From Deltaproteobacteria bacterium (lineage in GTDB: Bacteria; Myxococcota_A; Polyangia; JAAYKL01), in assembly GCA_016936575.1 (NCBI GenBank), contig JAFGXQ010000144.1:1-41977 (forward strand): a DNA stretch of 41,977 nt, given 5' to 3'. The notes under the pieces were generated by a model, which saw only the letters and a program-made list of their open reading frames with translations, was not told where the DNA came from and made no database searches. This document shows, piece by piece, positions 9,203 through 17,796 of this stretch (positions are counted from its first letter, which is position 1; every line of letters begins with the position of its first letter). The translations under genes were made by a program, and so were the position numbers.

Positions 9203-11032
9203 TTAGCGCGGGTCACCCAAGGTGGCGCCGGCGCATTGACGGATGGGGGCTTCCACCGATTGCGCTTCTGCTATCGGCATGGTGTAGGGCGGTGTGAACG
9301 CGGTGCCGTCTCCGCTGGTGTTTCCTGAAACGCCGGAGTAGTAGTTGTCAATCATGGATACCGCTGTCCAGTCTCCGTACAGATCCACAGGATCATTCAC
9401 GTTGATGAACGCGTTGGCTTCCACCCGGATGTCCGCTTCTGTACCGGCGCGTACGCAGTAGTTTGAATCTTCGGTGTCGAAGAGGTTGTTTACCACGTGA
9501 ATCTGGCCGAAGCGAACGCGGGGCATTCGTTCCACCACACCGTCATCCCAGAAATTGTAATACATTGTGGTTTTCAGGTGACCTCGGTCTTCGGTTTTCG
9601 AATCGGAGTTGCCGATGAGGTTGCAATACTGGTGATCCGTGGAGCGGGAAGAATAGCTGAAACGGGTCCATGAGACAGAGACATAGTTTGCCTGATTGAT
9701 AATATCGAAGTTTCCGTCTTCTCCGTCAGAAATATCACAATGGTCCACCCATACACGCTCGGAGCCTGATACATTCAACCCGTCCTGCCCGTCCACGTCA
9801 TGAGCACCGGGGCCGATAATGGTGAGGTTTTGCAAAATGACGTTCGTTTCTCCACTGACGGTCAGCCAGGCGTAAATGGCGCTGCCGGGCAATCCGTAAA
9901 CGGTTTTATTGGAACCGATATCGACGCGATTGCTGTCGCTGGTGTTGTCATTACCCATGGTTCCGGACACGTAAATAATCGCCGCATCATTGCCGGAAAC
10001 AGCACTTTGCAGTTCGCTGAGGCTGCTGACCGTTACGACCGAACCGCCGGCGCCGCCGGTAACAGTGCCGTTGTAGGCTGCCCAACCGTACAGGGTGCCG
10101 GGGTTACAATCCGAATCGGAATCCGAGTCTGCATCGGAATCTGCATCGGAATCTGCATCGGTATCTGCATCGGTATCGGAGTCGGTATCGGAATCCGTAT
10201 CGGTGTCGGTGTCCCCATCGCATGTCCCGAGCGACGGATTATCGCCGGTGACGGTGAGCGAATCAATGTTTGTGAGACCGTCGGCCGAGGTGGCGATTAG
10301 TGCAACAAAATTGTTTCCCGCATTCAGCGTGGCTGAGGTGCTTTCGGTTACCCAGTCTGTCCAATCGGTGCTTTGCGAAAATGCGAGAGATCCGACAGTG
10401 GAACCATTGATTTGAAGGTCGGCGACTCTGGCCGTCGTTGACGCGTACACCCATTGAAGGGTGTATTGACCCGCGGATGCAACATTTACCGCCCATTCGA
10501 TGGAGGCACCCGATTCATTGGGGGTATTGATATATCCGTCGGCGGTGCCGCCGTGTTCATTCTCAATGTCTCCGCTGAAGGCACATGCATCGCTTTCTTC
10601 AAGCACAACACTGGTGTCCCCGTCGGCATCGGTATCCGCGTCGGTATCGGCATCGGTATCGGTATCGGTGTCGGTGTCTGTGTCTGTGTCCGTGTCGGTG
10701 TCTGTGTCTGTGTCGGTGTCGGTGTCGGTGTCTGTGTCGGTGTCTGTGTCGGTGTCGGTGTCTGTGTCTGTGTCGGTGTCGGTATCGGCGTCGGTATCGG
10801 AATCAGAATCGGCATCGGAATCGGTGTCCGTATCACTGTCTGAATCCGCATCACTGTCTGAATCCGCATCACTGTCTGAATCCGAGTCTCCGTCCGAATC
10901 GCTATCGCTATCCGAATCGCTGTCGCTATCCGAATCCGCGTCGGCATCCAGGGAACCACCGCCCGCTGAATTCTCTGAACATCCGAAAAAGACCAGCAGC
11001 ATGCCGATGCATATTAAATAGTATAGTTTCAT
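9203..11032 (-). CDS. Pectate lyase (PL1) lipoprotein with CBM-like domain and two Asp-X linkers
   Basis: This 609-residue enzyme would cleave polygalacturonate by calcium-dependent beta-elimination at the cell surface. Order: short signal ending in LVFFGC (Cys18, a slightly irregular lipobox); a 111-residue Asp-X linker (29-139); a carbohydrate-binding-like beta-sandwich (about 142-270); a second 37-residue Asp-X linker (272-308); and a PL1 parallel beta-helix to the end. PL1 signatures are [14 protein letters not shown] (calcium-site region) and [15 protein letters not shown], where the second or third Arg (about 505/507) should be the catalytic base. The ATG at 11032 is preceded by GGAGG at 11041-11046 (eight-base spacing). 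An upstream start would add 25 residues and hide the signal peptide, so I rejected it. The binding domain is homologous to that of the GH43 protein. Confidence 0.92.
   Translation of the reverse strand: MKLYYLICIGMLLVFFGCSENSAGGGSLDADADSDSDSDSDSDSDSDGDSDSDSDADSDSDADSDSDTDTDSDADSDSDTDADTDTDTDTDTDTDTDTDTDTDTDTDTDTDTDTDTDTDTDTDTDTDADTDADTDADGDTSVVLEESDACAFSGDIENEHGGTADGYINTPNESGASIEWAVNVASAGQYTLQWVYASTTARVADLQINGSTVGSLAFSQSTDWTDWVTESTSATLNAGNNFVALIATSADGLTNIDSLTVTGDNPSLGTCDGDTDTDTDSDTDSDTDADTDADSDADSDADSDSDSDCNPGTLYGWAAYNGTVTGGAGGSVVTVSSLSELQSAVSGNDAAIIYVSGTMGNDNTSDSNRVDIGSNKTVYGLPGSAIYAWLTVSGETNVILQNLTIIGPGAHDVDGQDGLNVSGSERVWVDHCDISDGEDGNFDIINQANYVSVSWTRFSYSSRSTDHQYCNLIGNSDSKTEDRGHLKTTMYYNFWDDGVVERMPRVRFGQIHVVNNLFDTEDSNYCVRAGTEADIRVEANAFINVNDPVDLYGDWTAVSMIDNYYSGVSGNTSGDGTAFTPPYTMPIAEAQSVEAPIRQCAGATLGDPR
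10109..10219 (-). repeat. Second Asp-X linker repeat of the pectate lyase
   Basis: It encodes 37 residues of alternating Asp with Thr, Ser or Ala, flanked by a Cys on each side (GTC-D and D-CNPG). The linker separates the binding-like domain from the catalytic beta-helix. The bracketing Cys residues could pair across the linker base; that is inference. Confidence 0.9.
10616..10948 (-). repeat. First Asp-X linker repeat of the pectate lyase
   Basis: It encodes 111 residues of alternating Asp-X directly after the lipid-anchored N-terminus. As in the GH43 protein, Asp-Ser dominates near the anchor and a long uninterrupted Asp-Thr block follows, ending in Asp-Ala. Near-identical hexamers suggest growth by replication slippage. 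Confidence 0.93.
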
Positions 11033-11167
11033 TTTGATTGCCTCCTTCCGGCAGATTGCATAGTAACGTTGCTCTTGAAGTTTCAGCGAAGATGGGCAAA
11101 GGGCCAAAAAAAGGATCGCCGATTTTCCAGTGCGTGTCGGACGGCTTTGATGCTGAACGAGTCGGTA

Positions 11168-12490
11168 CTATCTGGACCACTTGATGGTCTCGGCGGAGCC
11201 GCCGATGACCTGCTGTTGGTTCAGTCCTTCAGGATTGGAAATAAAGATGCCGCCCCGCGACGAATGGAACGCGACCTGACGGCAGTCCGGGCTGAATGCC
11301 GGGTCCATATTGCGTCCCTGGTTCTGGGTCAGACGGCGAATCTGGCCGCCACCCGCGTCCACCGTAAATACGTCGTAGGTTCCGCCGTCGCGACCGGTGA
11401 AAGCGATCAAATTGGAGCCGGGTCTGGGACACCAAGAGGGCGTCTGGTTGTATGAGCCCTTGAACGTGACTCGCTTCGCGCCGCCGCCCCCCGCGCCCAT
11501 TACAAAAATTTGAGGTGACCCGTGGCGATCGGATACAAACGCGATTTTAGAACCGTCCGGGCTGAATGAGGGCGAAACGTCGATAGAGCCTGAGGAGGTC
11601 AGACGCTTCAGCCCGCTGCCGTCCGCATTACCCAGATAGATTTCGGGGTTGCCGTCTTTCGACAACACTACTGCCATTTTGCCGCCGTAAAAAGTCGCAC
11701 CCATATTGAGCCCCGGATGATTCAATACCGGCTGACGCTGTCCGGTACGGTAGAGGTAGGGGGCGCCTTCCACAAACGACGTATAGTAGATGGACCCGCC
11801 GGGGCCGAAGGCCGGCAGAATATTGATGGAATTGTTGCGGGTCACTTTTCCCACGCCGCCGCCGGTCCAGTCTGCAGTGAAGATGTGTTTGGTTTTGGGC
11901 CCGGTTTTTCGGGCAAAGGCCAGACGTGTACCGAAGGCGCCGGGTTCGCCGGTAAAATGCTTAATGACTTCGTTCACCCATTGGTGCACCATACCGCGCA
12001 CTTCTCCGGCGGTTCCCTTATAGGTTTTTTTCAGTACCGGCGTGGTGCCGCGGGCGACTTCGAACAGCGCAAAACTGAGGCTGACCGACTCACCGGCTTT
12101 GGTCACGGTGCACTTGGTCACACCCTGGGCACCCACCTGCACCCAGGGGTCTTTATCGATATTCATTCCCTCGGCGTCCAGGTCGGCCAGAAATGATTTG
12201 CTGTCGAGAACTTTGAACAGACTGGAAAGGACATAGTCGGTTTCCTGAACCTCTTTCACTTCTTTGGCCACATCCGCGGCACCCAGCGGTGTGGGGACCG
12301 CAATGGAGTACAGATCGCGAATACCGCCCCAAATGTCCACTTCCAGCGGCGCATTTTCGTCCATGGCGGGGAGCGCTTCTTCTTCGTTTTTCTTTTCCTT
12401 GTCATTCTCGCTGATCACCGCCTGCGGAAGACCCACTGCGATGGTCAGCAAAAGAGAAAACCCGATGATTTGGAGCGAATATTGAGTCAT
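11168..12490 (-). CDS. tolB: TolB-like periplasmic beta-propeller
   Basis: TolB is the periplasmic part of the Tol-Pal system, which links the inner membrane TolQRA motor to the peptidoglycan-bound lipoprotein Pal and constricts the outer membrane during division. The 440-residue protein has a signal peptide (about 1-26), then a charged Lys/Glu spacer unusual for TolB. An N-terminal alpha/beta domain (about 50-195) follows. The C-terminal propeller shows repeats of the WD40-like type such as SPSFSPDGSKIAFVSDR, TPSWCPRPGSNLIAFTG and DPAFSPDCRQVAFHS. It is 51 bp downstream of a TolA/TonB-like gene on the same strand, which supports the Tol assignment. No tolQ or tolR lies in the window. A Pal-like lipoprotein is found far away at 40.8 kb. 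Confidence 0.88.
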   Translation of the reverse strand: MTQYSLQIIGFSLLLTIAVGLPQAVISENDKEKKNEEEALPAMDENAPLEVDIWGGIRDLYSIAVPTPLGAADVAKEVKEVQETDYVLSSLFKVLDSKSFLADLDAEGMNIDKDPWVQVGAQGVTKCTVTKAGESVSLSFALFEVARGTTPVLKKTYKGTAGEVRGMVHQWVNEVIKHFTGEPGAFGTRLAFARKTGPKTKHIFTADWTGGGVGKVTRNNSINILPAFGPGGSIYYTSFVEGAPYLYRTGQRQPVLNHPGLNMGATFYGGKMAVVLSKDGNPEIYLGNADGSGLKRLTSSGSIDVSPSFSPDGSKIAFVSDRHGSPQIFVMGAGGGGAKRVTFKGSYNQTPSWCPRPGSNLIAFTGRDGGTYDVFTVDAGGGQIRRLTQNQGRNMDPAFSPDCRQVAFHSSRGGIFISNPEGLNQQQVIGGSAETIKWSR

Positions 12491-12541
12491 AATGATTTTA
12501 CCTGTGTTGTAACCCTTTCCTTTGACGTTCAGTGGCGCGGA

Positions 12542-13360
12542 TTATTGAATGGGCGCATCTGCACCGCGCATGGTGATGGTCAGGCCCCCGCCATATATCC
12601 GCGATGCGATGGCATCGGGAGGTTCGGGCAGATGCCGGACCTCTTTTTGCGTCAGTTCGATGGCGTTCACGACCGAATCGTCAAACAGTCGGTTTCCCGA
12701 TTCGCTTATCACGTTAAATTCTATTATGGTCATTTCAGCGTTGAACTTCAACGTGACCTTCAGTTTGAGCTGTTGACGTTCCGAGTCTGAAATCAGGGTG
12801 GGCACAATCCATCGTTCTTTTATATATTTGGTGATGCGCCTTCCGTAGGTGGCCCCCAGAGAGGCCAATGCCGGATCGGTCACATCGCCGTCGGGAACGC
12901 CGTCCGGATGACCTTCGGGAACGAAATCGTCTTGAATTTCGGCGAATGCCCGGGCTTTTTCGAACACTTCGCGAAGTGTGGTATCGTCTACCGCGTCCGC
13001 CTGTTTTTCCGGTTCTTCTTCTTCTTTAGGCGGCGGCTCGGGTTTGTCGGCGTCCTGGTCGAGGGGAATCACCTCCTCCGGAGCCGTGGGAAGGGCGGGC
13101 ACAATGCGGTCGGGTAGTTCGGTTTCGTCTTTGATTTCACCGGCTTTTAATAATCGGGCTTCAATGTATTCGAGGGGCGGTTCCGTTGCCGTATCGGTGG
13201 TGGAGGTGCCCACTGCTTTTTCGAGAATCGGCAGCAGCAACAGCCCTATGACAAATACGATGACCCCCGCGGTGCCGCCGGCCAACGCCACTGGATCCTG
13301 ACCGGTTTGCGGCGGTTTGATGGCTTCGAACGCTATAATGTCTATTCTTGTAAAATCCAT
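12542..13360 (-). CDS. TolA/TonB-like energy-transducing protein
   Basis: 272 residues. It has an N-terminal cytoplasmic stub, one transmembrane helix (about 27-48), and an acidic Pro/Glu-rich periplasmic spacer (about 75-125, with EPPPKEEEEPEKQ). The C-terminal TonB/TolA-type domain contains YIKERWIVPTL, LKVTLKFNAEM and NRLFDDSVVNAIE. Such proteins carry force from a TolQR or ExbBD motor to a partner in the outer membrane or periplasm. The position directly upstream of tolB makes a TolA role most likely. The TonB-type C-terminus and the absence of a motor gene nearby leave TonB possible. The ATG follows only a weak AGAAAA ribosome site. Confidence 0.82.
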   Translation of the reverse strand: MDFTRIDIIAFEAIKPPQTGQDPVALAGGTAGVIVFVIGLLLLPILEKAVGTSTTDTATEPPLEYIEARLLKAGEIKDETELPDRIVPALPTAPEEVIPLDQDADKPEPPPKEEEEPEKQADAVDDTTLREVFEKARAFAEIQDDFVPEGHPDGVPDGDVTDPALASLGATYGRRITKYIKERWIVPTLISDSERQQLKLKVTLKFNAEMTIIEFNVISESGNRLFDDSVVNAIELTQKEVRHLPEPPDAIASRIYGGGLTITMRGADAPIQ

Positions 13361-13658
13361 TTTTCTATATACGTAACGTACAAATGTTCAGTCTTGTTTC
13401 CAATGTTTGGTTTTTTTTGGGCTGGATTGCAAGATAATTACCCCTTTTTCTATTTTTCGTGAACGCGGCTTTATTTCTTGGAACGATATATGTTACGTCT
13501 TCGGACGCCGTTCGTTCGCCTACAGGGTGTTCCAGCGCCGCTTAATGATTATACTGAGAATCGTTCGAGTGAATTGAGCTGATTTGGCAGCATTCCACAA
13601 CTAATTTTAAGACTTGTTTCGGGACCTCGACCCCCCCAACGTAACGAAAAGGAACCTG
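13361..13658. promoter_or_regulatory. Divergent intergenic region with three ACGTAAC motifs
   Basis: About 300 bp without a gene, between the divergently transcribed tolA-like and FAD-enzyme genes. It holds T-rich tracts and the 7-mer ACGTAAC three times: 13371-13377 (plus strand, inside a near-palindromic TACGTAACGTAC), 13492-13498 (minus strand) and 13639-13645 (plus strand). A shared regulator site is possible. I could not place a convincing -35/-10 pair. Confidence 0.35.
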
Positions 13659-15266
13659 ATGACGCACACCATGAATTTGACTCTCCCGGTATCCATCATT
13701 GGAACGATATTGATGCTGAATTTGGCGGGATGCGGAGCGACGCCGCTGCGCTCCACCGTAGACACCGACTACGACGTAATCGTAATCGGTTCGGGAATGG
13801 GAGGGCTTTCCGCTGCCGCGCACTTGGCCGTTGACAAAAAGAAAGTGTTGGTGCTTGAGCAACATTTCAAGGTGGGCGGGTGCACATCGTCTTTCGTTCG
13901 TGGGGACTATGCGTTTGATACCGCGCTGCATGAAATGTCAATCGGGGGAGGACATGGATTTGTTCGTGATTTAATGGCACGTGCGGGGGTGCTCGATAAG
14001 GTAACGATGATTCGTGCGCCTTCGCTGGGGCGGTCGGTATTCCCGGACGCGGAGATTCTTCAAGCGGAAGGTGTGGAGGAGTTTCAGTCGATTTTAATTG
14101 AAAAGTGGCCGTCGGAAGAGGCGGGTATCCGCGCGTATTTTCAATTGCTGGAACAGATGAGCAATGAAGTGTCGGAGTTGCGCGGCATTTTTATGGGCAA
14201 CCCGTTGAAGGCGTTGTTTACGAAAATGGCGATACCGCTGCGACAGCGCACATTGGCCAAGTATTACAAGAGCACGCTTCAGGAGGTGTTGGACGAATAC
14301 TTTGTGGACGACCGGTTGAAAGCAGCCGTCGCCCAGTTCTGGGTGTACCACGGCCCTCCCCCCTCGGAACAATGGGCGATTATTTATATGGTGGCGCAGT
14401 ATTCGTACGTCAAAAACGGTGGGTGGCAATTTTTGGGGTCGTCGTCGTCGCTTGCAGAGGCGTACGCCGACAGTATTCGGGAGAAGGGCGGCACCATCAT
14501 GACCGATACCCTGGTGACCAAAATCATCGTGGAAAACGGCAAAGTGCACGGGGTGGAAACCGCGGACGGGCAGCGATTCTCCTCGCGATATGTGGTGTCC
14601 AATGCCGACCCGTTCCAGACATTCTATAAACTGGTGGGCGAAGATAAGACTCCGCGCAAAGTGATCAAGCAACTGCACGAAATAAAACCGAGCACCTCGC
14701 TGGCTGGGGTGTATCTCGGGTTGGATGTGCCGGCTGCTTATTGGGGTATCGATGATTACGAAATTTTTTACAATCACAGTTGGGATGCGGATGAAATGTT
14801 CGATGCCATGGTGAACGCCCGGTACGATGAGGGAGTGGTGTCGATTACGTTTTATTCCAATCTGCCCGATGACTTTTACGCGCCGCCTGACAAGGCTGCT
14901 ATCGTGTTGCATACCTACTCAGACTACGATTACTGGAGTGACGACGAAGCCACCTACGAGAAGCAGAAAGAGCATATGATGTCATCACTGATTGACGTGG
15001 CAGAAAACATCATGCCCGGTTTGAGCGAACATATTGTGTATAAAGAGGGAATGACACCGAAAACCATTCATCATTACACCATGAACTACAAGGGAGCGCC
15101 CTATGGAATGGATTTCAACGTGGAACAGCGCGACAGATTTGAGATTCAAACCCCCATCGCGGGACTGTACATGGCCGGCTCGTGGGCGTTTCCGTCCCAC
15201 GCCGTTAGTATGGCGCAGGTGTCCGGTTTTATGGCCGCACAGATGATTGTAAAAGAAGACGAATAG
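13659..15266 (+). CDS. FAD-dependent oxidoreductase, CrtISO/phytoene-desaturase-like, with lipobox
   Basis: The 535-residue flavoenzyme has an N-terminal Rossmann dinucleotide-binding motif (DVIVIGSGMGGLSAA), then VLVLEQHFKVGGCTSSF. The C-terminal flavin-contact segment is GLYMAGSWAFPSHAVSMAQVSG. The whole resembles carotenoid isomerase, retinol saturase or phytoene desaturase enzymes acting on polyenes or other lipids. The ATG at 13659 has a good AAAAGGA ribosome site; a TTG at 13614 has none. From this start the protein begins with a hydrophobic segment ending in NLAGC (Cys25), which looks like a lipobox. This is odd because flavin enzymes are normally folded with FAD in the cytoplasm, and the n-region has no Lys or Arg. 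It may be a membrane anchor rather than a processed lipoprotein. The metallophosphoesterase lies 46 bp downstream. Confidence 0.87.
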   Translation: MTHTMNLTLPVSIIGTILMLNLAGCGATPLRSTVDTDYDVIVIGSGMGGLSAAAHLAVDKKKVLVLEQHFKVGGCTSSFVRGDYAFDTALHEMSIGGGHGFVRDLMARAGVLDKVTMIRAPSLGRSVFPDAEILQAEGVEEFQSILIEKWPSEEAGIRAYFQLLEQMSNEVSELRGIFMGNPLKALFTKMAIPLRQRTLAKYYKSTLQEVLDEYFVDDRLKAAVAQFWVYHGPPPSEQWAIIYMVAQYSYVKNGGWQFLGSSSSLAEAYADSIREKGGTIMTDTLVTKIIVENGKVHGVETADGQRFSSRYVVSNADPFQTFYKLVGEDKTPRKVIKQLHEIKPSTSLAGVYLGLDVPAAYWGIDDYEIFYNHSWDADEMFDAMVNARYDEGVVSITFYSNLPDDFYAPPDKAAIVLHTYSDYDYWSDDEATYEKQKEHMMSSLIDVAENIMPGLSEHIVYKEGMTPKTIHHYTMNYKGAPYGMDFNVEQRDRFEIQTPIAGLYMAGSWAFPSHAVSMAQVSGFMAAQMIVKEDE

Positions 15267-15312
15267 CGCTGCCGCCGGTAGATTACATTCGAAATGGCGT
15301 GGGGAACAGAAG

Positions 15313-16164
15313 ATGAAATCTGACAATACACCATCTTCACTGAATGTGTCGCGGCGGCGATTTATCCGGGCGGGGCTCAGCGGGGCGGTGTTGCTGGGGT
15401 GTTATCCCCTGTTCGTTGAGCGCAATATTGTGCTGGTGAACGAATACCGCATACCGGTTCGGCATCTGCCGCGGCTGTTCAACGGGTATCGAATCGCCCA
15501 TTTGACAGATTTACACTACGGTGCGTTGGTTTCGGCGGGGTTCATCGACGGTGTCATTCAGCGAACCAACGCGCTCAAACCCGACCTGGTGTGTCTGACC
15601 GGCGATTATGTACATGCCAGAAATACGACCGCAGAGATTGATGAGGTGTGGCCGCTGCTGCAGAAACTGAGCGCCAGAGACGGCGTGACCGCGGTGCTCG
15701 GAAATCACGATCATTGGGCGGACACGGAGCGATCGCTGCAATGGATGCATCGCAGCGGATTCGGCATTCGGCATGCGGGCCGCGCGGTAATCAGGGGGAA
15801 TGAGCGATTGATGCTCGGCGGGGCCGGTGACTTCTATGAAGATATTCAGGGAATTGACCGGGCATTTGCCCGAAGCGATGATGCGGATTGCCGCGTACTG
15901 CTGGCGCACAATCCCGACACCATAGATACCTCGTTTCACACACGAGTGGATTTGACGTTGTGTGGTCATACCCACGGGGGGCAGGTAAAAATTCCGTTCG
16001 GCCCTGCGCCGATTCTGCCGGTGCGCAATAAGGCGTACACCGAGGGGCTCATCCGTACTCCAAAAACGCAGCTGTTCATCAGCCGCGGCATCGGCTGGGC
16101 CGTGCTTCCGTTGCGGTTCAACTGCTATCCGGAAATCGCCCTGCTGAGATTGGTCTGCGTATAG
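15313..16164 (+). CDS. Membrane-targeted calcineurin-like metallophosphoesterase
   Basis: This 283-residue binuclear-metal phosphoesterase is of the YaeI/UDP-diacylglucosamine-hydrolase-like type. The metal ligands are in order: DLHYG (D-x-H), LTGDYVHARN, GNHDHW and GHTHGGQV. The N-terminus has a twin-Arg segment (SRRRFIRAGLSG), a hydrophobic stretch and LLGC. Tat export is therefore likely, perhaps as a lipoprotein. Relatives such as YaeI cleave phosphodiester bonds of membrane-linked substrates; the substrate here is unknown. The ATG follows GGGGAACAGAAG. The 46-bp gap to the FAD enzyme suggests one transcript and perhaps a shared lipid substrate. Confidence 0.88.
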   Translation: MKSDNTPSSLNVSRRRFIRAGLSGAVLLGCYPLFVERNIVLVNEYRIPVRHLPRLFNGYRIAHLTDLHYGALVSAGFIDGVIQRTNALKPDLVCLTGDYVHARNTTAEIDEVWPLLQKLSARDGVTAVLGNHDHWADTERSLQWMHRSGFGIRHAGRAVIRGNERLMLGGAGDFYEDIQGIDRAFARSDDADCRVLLAHNPDTIDTSFHTRVDLTLCGHTHGGQVKIPFGPAPILPVRNKAYTEGLIRTPKTQLFISRGIGWAVLPLRFNCYPEIALLRLVCV

Positions 16165-16206
16165 CTGTTTCCCGGTTCACGCTCGGCGTGCAATGAATTT
16201 GAAATC

Positions 16207-16230
16207 GGTACCCTCGTAGGTTCCTTTTTT
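16207..16230 (+). terminator. Candidate intrinsic terminator after the phosphoesterase
   Basis: GGTACC and GGTTCC form a six-pair stem with one T-T mismatch and a six-base loop, followed at once by six T residues. The position about 40 bp after the phosphoesterase stop fits. The stem is short, so confidence is limited. Confidence 0.38.
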
Positions 16231-16400
16231 GCCCACGCTGAAGTTTGGAAATGCTGTAATTTAACTAATTTGTTTATTGTTTTGATTAGAAATGTACATT
16301 TTTGATCGGCTGGATTTGCCACAGCCTGATTATGATTTTACTGTAATTACCAGTTGGAATATCTTACATTAACGGAAAAATAGGAACAGGAGAGGTTATC

Positions 16401-17633
16401 ATGGCAAGAACAAAGGAATATCAGTCGCGAGGCGGTGCATACAAGAAGCTGGAAGATGCATTGTCTACTATCGATAACTTGTTGGAAGAGGTGAAAAAAG
16501 CCGGGAGCGAGTCCACGATTGTGCACAGTGAGGTTCGGGCACTTCGCAATGTGGTGGGGCGGCTGCAGGGGTTGTTTCAGGAGAACCTGGCATCACTTCG
16601 GGAAAAATGGCGGGATATGGGGTTGGACCCGGTGGTATTCCTTTCTCAGGAGCATATCAGTGACACCAAGTACGTGAATCGCATTCAAATGATGCATCCG
16701 GTGTACGACCATGTTTGGGTGACGGATATGCATGGAAATGATTTGGGTGAGGAGCTGATGCCGCATATCGTGCTGGAAGCCACATACATACATAAACAGG
16801 GCAAGGTGGTTGTGAATGTGCAGCTGCTCGATGTGCAGCTGAATCTGCCCGAATTCAAGACGTCGCTCGAAGCGGCGCATATGGACCTGGAAATTGTTCG
16901 GCACGATGCCAAGCACGTGGAACAGGTGACCGAGTTCGGCAATGTTGCCAAACGCAAATTGACCGAGGCGCTGACGGCGTTTTGTGAGCAATCGGAACTC
17001 TCCATCGAAGTGAATGAGTTTTCAGTGGAGGAAATCATCTCGTCCGGTGTTTTTTCGGAGCGAAAACGGGCGATGAAGCCGGTGATTGAAGAAGCGCGGT
17101 CGGTGCCGGAAGAAGACAATGAAGAAAGCCGTCAACGCGCGCGAGAAGAAAAAGAAGCCGAAGAAGCGAAGCGGGCCAGGGCAGAAGAGCGAAAGCGGAA
17201 AGTCGCCGCGCAGAAAGCGGAGCGGGAGCTGCGGCAGAAGGAGCAGGAACAACAGCAAAAAGAGGCAATCGAAGCAGCCTCAGCCAAGCCGGAGAAACCG
17301 TCTGCGGCGCCTCAGACTCCGTCTTACAGTGAACCGGCAGTTGTGGCCGCCAGAGGTTCCGAGCCACCGCCCCTGCCGAATACGGTTCAAACCCATGCGC
17401 CGTCGAATCCGCCGGCAGCGCCGCCGAGAGTGTCTCAGCCGCCGGTTCCGCCAATCGCAGCGCCGGTGGCCCATGCACCGTCGGTACCCCCTGCGGGACC
17501 GCCGTCGCGTCCGTCTACTCCGGACGTTGCCGCCGCGACCGTATCGTTCGCCCCTCCTCCAATCGCGTCCTTGCAGCAGAACGTTGTGCCGTCTGCAGCG
17601 CCGTTGAGAAAACCGACCGACCCCATCTATTGA
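16401..17633 (+). CDS. Unknown coiled-coil, Pro-rich cytoplasmic protein upstream of the flotillin cluster
   Basis: 410 residues, not recognised. The N-terminal 60 residues are helical. A mixed alpha/beta core (about 85-230) contains a beta-rich stretch around VWVTDMHGNDLGEEL and VNVQLLDVQLNLPEF. A highly charged Arg/Glu/Lys coiled coil (about 235-295) is followed by a disordered Pro/Ala-rich tail to the end. There is no signal peptide or membrane helix. The ATG follows AGGAGAGG. About 240 bp of AT-rich DNA upstream suggests its own promoter, and 163 bp separate it from the yqiJ-like gene in the same direction. It could be the first gene, an adaptor or a regulator of the flotillin-PspA cluster. 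That is guesswork from position and from the coiled coil plus tail, which suit a scaffold. Confidence 0.72.
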   Translation: MARTKEYQSRGGAYKKLEDALSTIDNLLEEVKKAGSESTIVHSEVRALRNVVGRLQGLFQENLASLREKWRDMGLDPVVFLSQEHISDTKYVNRIQMMHPVYDHVWVTDMHGNDLGEELMPHIVLEATYIHKQGKVVVNVQLLDVQLNLPEFKTSLEAAHMDLEIVRHDAKHVEQVTEFGNVAKRKLTEALTAFCEQSELSIEVNEFSVEEIISSGVFSERKRAMKPVIEEARSVPEEDNEESRQRAREEKEAEEAKRARAEERKRKVAAQKAERELRQKEQEQQQKEAIEAASAKPEKPSAAPQTPSYSEPAVVAARGSEPPPLPNTVQTHAPSNPPAAPPRVSQPPVPPIAAPVAHAPSVPPAGPPSRPSTPDVAAATVSFAPPPIASLQQNVVPSAAPLRKPTDPIY

Positions 17634-17796
17634 ACCGGACGCGTCTTTTTGTGGCGTACGCGCTTTGCAGCTATCCGAGATTCCCGAACAATTCCATTGA
17701 CGCCCGATCTAAAACAGGGAATAATTTCGGTCACGTTTTTTATTTACAGTTTTGTGAAAATCAACCACGCGCTGTCCATAGGTTCGGAGGTGTCGA

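Noticed and set aside
10500..11037. Plus-strand frames rich in Ser-Val or Cys-Arg repeats, opposite the pectate lyase
   Set aside because: Same cause: low-complexity linker DNA read on the other strand. No ribosome site or recognisable domain.
17641..17660. GACGCGTC followed by T5 as a terminator after the coiled-coil gene
   Set aside because: The 8-bp palindrome has no room for a loop, so it cannot form a normal terminator hairpin.
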